Assembly (NCBI GenBank): GCA_958430865.1
Contig: CAUDNR010001034.1
Location: forward strand, 10,180-20,223
Source: Entrophospora sp. SA101
Taxonomy: Eukaryota > Glomeromycota > Glomeromycetes > Entrophosporales > Entrophosporaceae
DNA: 10,044 bases
Direction: 5' to 3'
This document shows positions 1 to 7,162 of this stretch, piece by piece; position 1 is the stretch's first letter; the number at the start of each line of letters is the position of its first letter. The notes beneath the pieces are model-generated. The model searched no databases, was not told the origin of the DNA, and was given only the letters and a program-made list of their open reading frames with translations. The position numbers and the translations under genes are program-made.

Positions 1-43
1 GGAAGGTCTTGGCTTCAAATACACGATTTATTTTTGGGTGTTG

Positions 44-117
44 CATTTCCATTTTTGGAGAATTTGAAAATCTACACGACCAATAAAAAGTTGTGGGACT
101 AAGTGATTTGCACTGTA
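44..117 (-). mobile_element. Terminal end of a Tc1/mariner-like element (element extends left, outside window)
   Basis: On the minus strand, reading leftward from 117, the sequence is TA followed by CAGTGCAAATCACTTAG, then a block shared almost exactly with 9969-10041. TA plus CAGTG is the usual terminus of Tc1/mariner elements, which duplicate TA. The CAGTG end faces the window interior, so the element body lies left of position 44. Core identity with the right-hand copy is complete over about 24 bases (TAGTCCCACAAC... to ...TTGGTC), and an ATGGAAATG-type block recurs further in. No transposase is visible here. Family assignment rests on the terminus only. Confidence 0.6.
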
Positions 118-138
118 TATATGAATTCAATTTGTAAA

Positions 139-1236
139 ATGTTTCGTTTCCTTGTAAATTCAATTATGTCTGTTTTTAAAGGAAAAAAATTTGAATTGGA
201 AATTAAAAATTTGCTGAACAAATATAGAATAAATCTTGTGAGAACAGAGTGAGTATTTTTTTGCTCACTAAGTAATTGTCGAATTATTATATATCTGAAG
301 TTACGCTGCTACTAGGATTTAAATGAAAAGAAATTGAAAGCGCTTCGTGGCCACAACTTGTGAAAGTTACCAGTTGGGTAACCAGACCTGATGTATGGTG
401 GACGACCTGTTTGTGAACGTTCTTTCTTTCATCCGAAAAGCTGCTGGCTGCAGTGTCAGAGCTGTAGTGAATAGGATATATGAAAAAATTTAAAAGCTCA
501 TCATGGCCATAACTTGTGGATAACTTGTTACGAACGTTTATCTTGCTTCTTGATAATGATGAAACAATACTTATTTTTATATATGTATATATATTTGTTT
601 TTTAGGTCCTCCAGAGATAGCGGAGTTGATTTGTTGGGAGCATTTGTTCACGAGGATGAAAAATATGTCTTGGTTGTTCAGTGCAAGGTAAATATGTTAT
701 TTAATATGTGTGTATTATTAAATATATTTTTAATATATGTATGTATTATTAAATATATTTTTTAATTTATAGCATGCAAAATCCTTTCCTCATGTTGTTC
801 GTGATTTAAGAGGTGTTATGGCTATATACCAGATTATACATCAATTGGTATTTTAGTCGTTAATTCCGAACATGACATTAGTAATCGAATGAGAGAAGAA
901 GCTAGGTTAGCATCATCTAATATCATCATATCAGATGAAATTAGCATATATGATGATTTAACTCGCTTTCTTGTATATCTTAAACAACAAAAAGCTCTCA
1001 GACATTTAAGAGAAAAAGAGGCATTGAGGAAAGAGATAGGAGAAGACATGGAGAAAGAATTGTTGAAGAAAATGATGGATGAGTTGAGGGAGATGTATAT
1101 AGAACTAAAGAGGATGCATTTAGAAGAAAGAAAATTAATTTTAGATCAGGGGAAACGAATTGATTTTTTATTTTTATATAATTTTATTTTTTTATTTATT
1201 ATATTAATTATATTATTATTTATATTTTACAAATAA
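139..1236 (+). pseudogene. Mrr-type restriction endonuclease-like protein, three exons, one frameshift
   Basis: Exon 1 is 139-248 (ATG at 139, starting MFRFLVNS) and ends at a GTGAGT donor (249). Exon 2 is 606-687 after a TTTTTTAG acceptor. Exon 3 starts at 773 after an 85-bp GTAAAT...TATAG intron (688-772). The joins preserve frame (RTE-SSRDSGVDLLG, then VVQCK-HAKSFP). This gives the Mrr PD-(D/E)xK layout: a helix with a conserved Glu (KFELEIKNLL), an R-T turn, GVD with the first catalytic Asp (codon 628-630), then Q-x-K (679-687). Catalytic residues appear intact. Exon 3 loses frame at about 829, where one C seems missing (IY|PDYTSIGILVVNSEHD), and then runs to TAA at 1234 through a charged coiled-coil tail. 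The N-terminus is short, hydrophobic and basic, so mitochondrial targeting is possible. Mrr-like proteins are known in arbuscular mycorrhizal fungi; the family call is confident, the function here is inferred. The last 28 residues are an AT-rich hydrophobic stretch of doubtful reality. Confidence 0.75.
322..540 (+). repeat. Two degenerate direct repeat copies inside the first intron of the Mrr-like gene
   Basis: The 357-bp first intron (249-605) is about four times longer than the other introns here and is GC-richer in its middle. Two related segments occur: 322-362 (ATGAAAAGAAATTGAAAGCG...GGCCACAACTTGTG) and 478-518 (ATGAAAAAATTTAAAAGCTC...GGCCATAACTTGTG). After each comes a second match, TGTGAACGTTCTTTCTTTC (about 411-430) and TACGAACGTTTATCTTGCTTC (about 529-549). 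The first copy also holds a GTTACC/GGTAAC hairpin at 366-382. This looks like an inserted repeat; its family is unknown to me. Confidence 0.5.
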
Positions 1237-1585
1237 ATTATATATATATATATACAAAATTAATTAATGAATTTTATTATTGAAGTTTTATTAGGTTTAA
1301 TAATTTAAAAAAATGTTAGAGGCATTGACGAAAGAGATAGAAGAAGACATGGAGAAAGAATTGTTGAAGAAAATGATGGATGAGTTAAGGAGATGTATAT
1401 AGAACAAAAGAGGATGCATTTAGAACAAAGGAAATTAATTTTAGATCAGGGGAAATGAAATGATTTTTTTTTATATATATTTTTATTATTATCCAAATAA
1501 ATTTTATATATATATATATATTTTTACAAAATTAATTAATGAATTTTATTATTGAATTTTTATTAGGTTTAATAAAAAAATGTTA
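1019..1585 (+). repeat. Tandem duplication, period about 301 bp, of the Mrr-like gene tail
   Basis: Unit 1 (about 1018-1318) and unit 2 (1319-1585) start with the same GAGGCATTGA[G/C]GAAAGAGATAG and stay highly similar through the coding tail, the (TA)n tract, and the AATTAATGAATTTTATTATTGA segment to AAAAAAATGTTA. Offset from GCATTG to GCATTG is 301 bases (1021 to 1322). Unit 2 has lost a G in GAGTTAAGGAGATG, which brings a TAG soon after, and its AT tract is shorter. Unit 2 therefore encodes nothing complete and fills most of the gap between the Mrr-like gene and the piggyBac relic. Confidence 0.9.
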
Positions 1586-1599
1586 AACGATTTAATTTA

Positions 1600-3015
1600 T
1601 TATAATTCTAATGTATGGAAATCTGTAAAACAATTTCTATTATCCTTGAAACATAGTGTAACTTTACATAAACTGCAGTAAACTACAGATTTTAATTCAT
1701 TACTTGAAGATTTCCCTTCTTCTTTTTGCCTTTTGTATCAGCACCACACAAAAGTTTTTCTCTTATCCATTTCAGGAAAATGTCTACCAAGCCTTAATCT
1801 TTCTGTAGGTAAAGCAAGATTACTTGTTGTTATGTAAATTGCTCTATCATTTCTTGAAGTTCTTGAAGTACTTCTTGAAGTACTTCTTGATTTACTTCTT
1901 GAACTTCTAATATTAATATCATTTTTTTCATCCAAACCAGAATTAATTAAATCCCAAGCCAAGTTTATTCTAAAATCTTTGTGATCCAAATCTCCATTGC
2001 AATTTTTATGAATTAAGTAACAATTAACAATTACAGTATCTAGTAACCAAAAGAACATCGGTATCCAAGTTCTCCTGGCTGTCAATTGAGTAGCATAATA
2101 ACCACGTAATTGATCAGCTATGTCTACACCACCCATATGAGCATTGTAATCATCTATTACTTTTGGAATTGGGAGAGATTTTTTAACTGCATTTCCAAAT
2201 ACTTGTCTGACTTTTGCTGCATTTGTACTTGTGATCCTTGGACAACGACGTATTTTTTCTACTCTATTTTCTGCACCAGTAATTTCATGGATTGTAGTCA
2301 ACATTGTTACTGGGCCATTGTCCATCCACAAAATTGATAATACATCATCCACAACAACTCCACTAAGTGTGTCCCAATCTAATTTTTTATCAGTCTTCAG
2401 AACATTTGGAAATTTGGAAGAATTTTTACGTACAGTACCACATGCACCAATTTTTTTTTCACTTAAATAATTAAATAAATTTATGCTACTAAAATAGTTG
2501 TCCATATAAATGTTAAAAGATTTACCAATTGGCAATTCTTTTAATAAATGATAAACTTCACATCCTGTTAGACTCACTCCTGGTATATTTTGAATAAATG
2601 AATTCTTTTTAATTCTTGATGTGAACATAAAATTATATGTATACCCTGCATCACACAAAGCAAATACTTTATATCCTTCAGGAGTAGGTTTATTTTTCAT
2701 TCTAATAGTATGAGGACTTCTACCAGAAAATCTAATAATCATTTCATCAACTGATAAATTTGAGGAAGGAAGGTAATATTTCATGCAACTATTTAAAATA
2801 GATGATGCAAGTGGTTCGATTTTGTGATACCATGGAGTATTTTCTTGAATGTTTTCAGTTGGATCTGAGACATGAAAATATCTTTTAATTTGCTCGAATT
2901 TGATTAAAGACATGTATTCAGTAATTTTATGTTGTGGATATTTATCAGAAGTTTTCCAATAATCTCTCATTGATGGTACAAAAAAATTTACGATTTTTTC
3001 CCAATTGCATGACTT
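1600..3015 (-). pseudogene. piggyBac-type transposase (DDE_Tnp_1_7), N-terminally truncated, one nonsense codon
   Basis: The frame is open from 3015 (stop at 3016-3018) down to TGA at 1738-1740; the first ATG is 2970. Numbered from that Met, the catalytic aspartates are D75 (NLSVDEM), D157 (IYMDNYFSS) and D283 with D286 (MGGVDIADQ), the piggyBac DDD arrangement. After the TGA the same frame continues 45 codons to TAA at 1600-1602 and encodes the typical C-terminal Cys-rich finger: CVWC-like (FVWC) before the stop, then YCSLC, LCF, NC and DFH after it. The TGA sits where CGA (Arg) would be expected, so it looks like one C-to-T change. An S/R repeat (about residues 354-376) comes from a 12-bp microsatellite at 1851-1906. 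About 100 N-terminal residues are missing upstream of KSCNWEKIVNFFVPS. Tryptophans are TGG, so the standard code applies. Not functional as it stands. Confidence 0.9.
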
Positions 3016-3195
3016 TTAAAGAAAGTTATACGAAAACCACAAGGACAACACCCGAAAATTTTTTTACATGCCAATCGGCTGAATCTCAAAGATCATTTTC
3101 GTATTAGGAAGTGATACCCTCAAAAAAAATTTTTTATAACAGAAAAAAAATTTCGGCTATCAATAGCCGAAAAACCGTTTAAGGGATAGTTATGA
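3016..3195. repeat. Non-coding transposon edge with perfect hairpin and TTAA
   Basis: No coding frame is visible between the piggyBac and DUF7869 relics. The strip holds homopolymer-rich DNA and a perfect 9-bp stem with a 4-base loop at 3151-3172 (TTTCGGCTA, TCAA, TAGCCGAAA). TTAA lies at 3179-3182. Reading inward from this TTAA on the minus strand gives TTAAACGGTTTTT; reading inward from TTAA at 1583-1586 on the plus strand gives TTAAACGATTTAA. A TTAAACGRTTT pair bracketing the piggyBac gene could mark the element ends (target TTAA), but the repeat is only 7 bases and lacks the usual CCC start, so boundaries are tentative. Confidence 0.4.
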
Positions 3196-4022
3196 TTGAG
3201 CCCAAATGTTCATGTACCACATTCTGATCAGCAAGTAAGTAAAATTTATTACCTTAGTCCATGTAAAGTTCATTTATTTGGTATTCAAGATGAAGCAGTA
3301 AGGGAACAAATTAATTATGTTCTTAATGAAGATGAAATTATAGGAAAAGGTCCTAATGGCACTCTTAGTATGATTTTTGATGGAATTAAGAAATTGAATA
3401 AAGGTGAAAAACATTTAAAGATTACTTGTGATAATGCAGGTGGACAAAATAAAATAACACCACTATTTGGTTTTATTTATATTTGGTAATTTGTGGTTAT
3501 TATGAAAGTGTTGAATTGAACTTCATGATTGCTGGACACACTAAATTTAAATGTGATGGCAATTTTGGGTTGATTAAAAAACTCTACAGAAGAACAAGAG
3601 TAGATTGTTTGGATCATGTGGTTGAGGTGGTAAAAAAGTCTAGTCCAGCAGGATTGAGTAGAGCTCAATGTTATGAAGGTGGAAAAGGTTTTCAATATTT
3701 AGATATTAAAGCAATTTTGGGAATTTATTTCAAGAAATTACCAAGTATACAAAAATATCAACATTTTCTTTTTGAAGCATCTAACCTTGGTGTGGTCAAA
3801 GTTCAAGAAGTTGCTAATGGACCTTTTACTGAATTCAATTTATTGAAAACCAAGAAATCAGATATTTTTGAAGAGATTAAAACTTTATCTATTTTAGTAT
3901 TAACACCTCCTCCTTTGGATTACAAAAGACAAGAATATCTTTATCATAATATTCACCCATTTGTGAAAGATGAATACAAAAATATTACTTGTCCAAGACC
4001 ATTCTATACCAGAAGTGAATAA
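3196..4022 (+). pseudogene. DUF7869-type transposon protein, C-terminal part, one frameshift
   Basis: The first part (3196-3454) carries NVHVPHSDQQV, KVHLFGIQDEA, Q-INYVLNEDE, GKGPNGTLS and ITCDNAGGQNK. The second part (frame from about 3453 to TAA at 4020-4022) carries NNTTIWFYLYLVICGYY, GHTKFKCDGNFGLIKK and LTPPPLDYKRQEYLYHNI. These blocks in this order are what I know from DUF7869 proteins of eukaryotic transposons (DNC.GQNKN, then GHTK..D..FG.IK), thought to be an RNase H-like DDE core. The two frames join if one A is restored in the A-run at 3451-3454 (GGQNK|NNTT). The N-terminal half is absent; the match begins abruptly just right of the hairpin strip. TAA is the stop. No zinc-finger N-terminus and no terminal repeats were found nearby. 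Confidence 0.75.
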
Positions 4023-4223
4023 AATATTTAGAACAAAAACACCTTCATCACTTCCTTGCTGTTATCAAGTTTTAATAAATTTAATCTTTTGACAAATATT
4101 GTTAGTTTTAAAGTAAAAGATACTAAAATAATTTATATACTTAATATGCACTCATAAAAAGGATATAAGTATATTAGTATATTAAAAGAGCAAATAAATA
4201 AAACAAATAAAAAAAAGAAAATC
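4023..4223. other. AT-rich intergenic stretch; probable junction between fungal and code-4 DNA
   Basis: Between the DUF7869 stop and the first TGA=Trp gene is about 200 bp of AT-rich DNA with no ORF. A bacterial-like promoter could be read as TTGTTA (about 4100) and TACTAAAAT about 17 bases on, but such matches are common by chance in this composition. No ribosome-binding site is convincing before ATG 4224 (only A-rich sequence). If the following block is inserted DNA, its left junction should lie here; no target duplication is visible. Confidence 0.4.
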
Positions 4224-5211
4224 ATGGTAAATATTATAGAATCGCAACAAGTCAATAAAGAATTGCTAAGTCAGATTGCTGATTTAGAAAAACAATTAGC
4301 AGATAATGATCAAGGAAGAGAACAAGGAATCCCCAGAAAAGAAATAATCTTAACCAAAGAAGAAATAAGAAAAGCAGTTGGTAATTTAGATAGGAATCTA
4401 GAGGAGAAATGTGTAAGGGAAATTCAAGATTATTTTGAATACCAATCTTTTGCATTAGAACACTTAAAAGACAAAAAGTTTAAGGTATCCTATATTCGTC
4501 TTATTTACTTACATAAATCTACACTTTATTCTTGAATAGAACTTGACAAAGAAGCTAAGGGTTTAAGAATAGAGAACAACGAATTAAGTCAACAAAAGTG
4601 AGAATATGAGGAGAAAATAAAAGAATTGAACAAGTATAAAGAGCAAATTGAAGAATTAGAAACAAAACTTACAGAAACCTTGTCAGTTTGACATAAGGAA
4701 CAAGAAGAAATCGATGATATTTCTTGAGATGAGCAAATTCATAACTGAGACTTAGGAGAGTTAAAAGAATTAAAAAGTAGAAATAGGGGAAAATTTAAAT
4801 AAAATTATTTTCACAGCTATTGAAAAACTATATCAAACTTCTAAAGACCTAGCTGAGGCAATTAATACAGTTGAAGAATGAAAAAACTGACAAAAAGATC
4901 TTTTGAATGATGAAATCAAACAAAAATCACTAATGCTACAAAAATCTGATAAAATGCTTGAAGAGGAGGTAACAAAAAATACAAAACCACAAGAGGAGTC
5001 AGAAGAGAAATCAAAAATGTTAGCAAGAGGTGAGGAAAGAGAGGAAGAACTAAATAGACAACTTTATTTAGAAAGAAAACCCTTGCCTGCTTTACCTAAA
5101 AAATGAAATACTTTCCAAAAATTAGGTTCAAGAATTAAGACCAATTTCCAAAAATTTCAACACTTGATGGAAAATAAAAAACATCAAGTTGAGAATTTAC
5201 CACTTGAATAG
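4224..5211 (+). pseudogene. Coiled-coil protein in TGA=Trp code (gene A), one frameshift
   Basis: Read with TGA as Trp, the frame from ATG 4224 stays open through TGA codons at 4533, 4599, 4689, 4725 and 4746. It shifts by one base in the A-run at 4772-4776 (LKELK|VEIGENLNK), then continues through TGA at 4879, 4888 and 5104 to TAG at 5209-5211. That is about 328 residues with eight TGA and no TGG codon. The protein is mostly charged coiled coil (ELETKLTETL, KEQIEELETK, EEEVTKNTK), with a proline-containing LERKPLPALPKKW segment near the C-terminus and a basic tail. There is no signal peptide and no membrane segment. It lies 31 bp upstream of gene B on the same strand, like a bacterial operon, and shares an EEWxxWQKxxLL motif with it. 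I do not recognise a named family. Code-4 Mollicutes-related origin is inferred from codon use, composition and context. Confidence 0.7.
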
Positions 5212-5242
5212 AAGTAAAAGTTAATTAGTTTATTTTACTATT

Positions 5243-6225
5243 ATGAGAGAATTTCTTTACACTATTTTGGAGTTAGAAGAATGACATAGCAGTAATTCTA
5301 CTTGTGTTTTTTGCTCTGGTTTGAAAAAGGCAGTTTGTCAAATAAGAACACGAAGCAAGGCAATTGGCAAAATGATTGAAAGTGATAAGGCTTGTGAAAG
5401 TTGTAAAGAAAAGTTTGAAAATGATGAATTGCCTAAATGTAGTTGTGGAAGATTAAAGACTAGATACACTTGTGATTGTAAAGAAGAAGAGAATAAAAAA
5501 GAACTCCCTCTATTACTTCATCAAAACAGGGGAATGGCATTTTTTTACGTACGACAAATAAATTCTTTACAAGAACAACTAACTAGACCAAAGAGGCACT
5601 AGAAGTTGAAAGAGAAGAAGTAGCTAAGTTTCAGGAAAAATCTGAGGAGTGAGGCAAATGACAAAAACAAGAGTTGTTAGATAAGATTAAACAACAAGAA
5701 GCAGAAATTATTAAATTGACTCAGAAAATTGAACAATTGAAAACTTTAACCCCTCAAGAGTTAGTCAATAAGTTAAATGCTTATGAGACAGAGAATGAGA
5801 AATTAAAGAACCAGTTAGAACAATTACAACAGAATGGTCAATTAACTGCACAAATTGAAATTAAAGAAACTAAGAAATGACCTTGATTGAAAATAAGAAA
5901 GTAATTTAAAGAATATTGAGGAAGTATTTTCCTCTAATATAAATGAAATTCATTCCAACTGTCTTTTAGATAAAGTTAAAGAAAATATCCTGGCTTTTGA
6001 TATCTTATTATGATATCCAACATAATGAAAAGGCAGCTACATTATTACTGATAAAAATAAGATTTACATTCTTTCTGATTACAAATGTAACTATAGCACT
6101 ACTGGATCTAGTATCTATCATGTTAAAATTACTGTCTCTGACTTAAAGATGAAGATTTTGCCAAAGTTGCTGATGAATATAAAAACAATCCTATTTGATT
6201 ATGAATAGCCCATATAACTTTTTAA
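5243..6225 (+). pseudogene. Cys-rich finger plus coiled-coil protein in TGA=Trp code (gene B), several lesions
   Basis: ATG 5243 opens MREFLYTILELEEWHSS with TGA (5282) as Trp, followed by cysteine pairs CVFC, C-x11 or so, CESC, CSC and CDC up to about residue 82, a probable zinc-binding finger. A coiled coil follows (about residues 105-210, IKQQEAEIIKLTQKIEQL), then a less charged C-terminal domain (IYILSDYKCNYSTTGSSIYH ... NNPIWLWIAHITF) ending in TAA 6223-6225. TGA codons are at 5282, 5650, 5659, 5878, 5884, 6011, 6026, 6196 and 6202; no TGG. Lesions: one base missing near 5587, one extra A near 5896, TAA at 6023-6025, one A missing near 6147. Reading across them gives about 327 residues, almost the length of gene A. 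Function unknown. The C-terminal frame is convincing because Trp-coding TGAs recur in it, but the joins at 5896 and 6147 are my inference. Confidence 0.62.
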
Positions 6226-6290
6226 TTGCTATGATCTATGTTGTTAAAAGAATTAAAAGAAAAAAATAAATCAATATTATAACAATGAGG

Positions 6291-6557
6291 TTATTTTCCT
6301 TCTAAGGGTTTCTGCTTTTTGTTAGGTAATAATACACTTTCATTTTGCTTTCTTTTCTTAACATTTATTATTTTTCTTTCCTCTTGGTAAATTTCATAGG
6401 TAATCCTTTCTTTATCCAAATATATTTGCAAGGATTTAGTATCTTCTAATTTAAAAATATAAGGAGCAATTTTTTCACCTTGTTCCTTCTTCAAAATACT
6501 TTTAATGGTGCTATAATTCTTTGGTTCCATAGTAGATCTGATGTAAATTAGCTTCAT
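6291..6557 (-). CDS. Hypothetical protein, 88 residues, basic C-terminus
   Basis: ATG at 6557, TAA at 6291-6293. It converges on gene B, 65 bp away. The protein starts MKLIYIRSTMEPKNYSTIKS and is lysine/glutamate rich, with a very basic tail (VKKRKQ, PNKKQK). It contains no Trp, so it does not test the genetic code. Composition resembles genes A and B (AT-rich codons, Lys/Glu/Ile bias), and it may belong to the same inserted block, but it could equally be a chance ORF in AT-rich DNA. No recognisable ribosome-binding site or promoter; no domain that I can name. Confidence 0.4.
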   Translation of the reverse strand: MKLIYIRSTMEPKNYSTIKSILKKEQGEKIAPYIFKLEDTKSLQIYLDKERITYEIYQEERKIINVKKRKQNESVLLPNKKQKPLEGK

Positions 6558-6666
6558 ATTAACTATTTTTATATAGAGGTAATTCTATATATCACTTAAG
6601 ATAACAAAATGGAATATTATAAAACTATTAATTATAATCACATTATGAAATGACTAAATTTTGATC
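6558..6666. other. AT-rich spacer, probable right junction of the code-4 block
   Basis: This 109-bp gap holds no ORF or RNA gene that I can see. If the block from about 4.1 kb is integrated foreign DNA, its right junction lies between the gene B stop (6225) and the MITE at 6667, with 6558-6666 the likely place if the small minus-strand ORF belongs to the block. Confidence 0.3.
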
Positions 6667-6967
6667 CCTGAAATTCTTGGTATTACGAATGTTCACTTTG
6701 TCTGGTTTTGTTGCAGCATGCCCCGTATTATAGTTGAATATAAATAATAATATTATTATATTTTTCATAATATTATATCAAAATTATTAATAAAATATTA
6801 ATGCTAAAATAGAATCGTCAACCACATTACCTTTTAAACATGCATTATTAAAGAAAGCATTACTTTTAAGAATAAATAAAAATAAATTTTCAATAAAAAA
6901 ATTATATATGGGACATACTGCAACAAAACCAAACAAAGTGAACATTGAAATTACCAAGAATTTCAGG
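6667..6967. mobile_element. MITE, 301 bp, with 58-bp terminal inverted repeats
   Basis: 6667-6724 and the reverse complement of 6910-6967 match at 51 of 58 positions by my count. Both begin CCTGAAATTCTTGGTA and share ATGTTCACTTTGT and TGGTTTTGTTGCAG. The 185-bp interior is almost pure A/T with no ORF. TGAT occurs just outside both ends (6662-6665 and 6968-6971), with one extra C on the left, which could be a 4-bp target duplication. The superfamily is not clear. A further copy of the inner motif (ACTAGACAAAGTGAACAT) lies at about 7049-7066 in the orientation of the right repeat. Confidence 0.75.
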
Positions 6968-7162
6968 TGATTATAAAATTTGTTCTTTTCTTGGGATTGC
7001 CTCTAGACAAAAGTAAAGATGGTTCTGCACCAGTTGCAAAATTCAAAACTAGACAAAGTGAACATTTGTATATACACCAAAGAAGGACCTCAGGCCAAAA
7101 GGAAATTTGTTTGCAGTTAAAAATAAGTTTAATTAATTTAGAGGATTTTTTTTTTTTTTTTA
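6968..7162. other. Non-coding spacer with a partial MITE-like motif and a long T run
   Basis: No supported gene. The strip carries AAAACTAGACAAAGTGAACA at about 7046-7065, close to the right repeat of the preceding MITE, which suggests a remnant of a related element. A run of 16 T follows at about 7146-7161, next to the RING gene stop. Short ORFs exist on both strands but show no codon or domain signal. Confidence 0.35.

Noticed and set aside
819..863. Short intron GTGTTATGG...TTTTAG as an alternative to a frameshift in the Mrr-like gene
   Set aside because: It would remove PDYTSIGIL, which reads like a core strand of the Mrr domain, and would be unusually short. A single missing C explains it better.
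834..1049. Minus-strand ORF opposite the Mrr-like exon 3
   Set aside because: It is antisense to a better supported coding frame and has no recognisable domain.
1150..1233. C-terminal transmembrane anchor (LYNFIFLFIILIILLFIFYK)
   Set aside because: It is encoded by an AT-only tract that in the tandem copy begins after a stop. Any AT-only DNA gives such a peptide, so membrane location is not supported.
889..1236. Separate 115-residue gene starting at the internal ATG 889
   Set aside because: The same frame upstream (from 829) continues the Mrr-like exon 3, so this is the 3' part of that gene after a frameshift.
1738..1740. TGA in the piggyBac gene as another Trp codon
   Set aside because: Other Trp codons in this gene are TGG, and the family context there suggests Arg (CGA), so it is a nonsense change and not code 4.
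2110..2470. Plus-strand ORFs within the piggyBac gene
   Set aside because: They are antisense shadows of a clearly recognisable transposase frame.
4485..4539. Intron-like GT...AG stretch (GTATCC to TTGAATAG) inside gene A
   Set aside because: Its length is 55, and splicing it leads to a stop within about ten codons. Reading straight through with TGA as Trp keeps the frame open.
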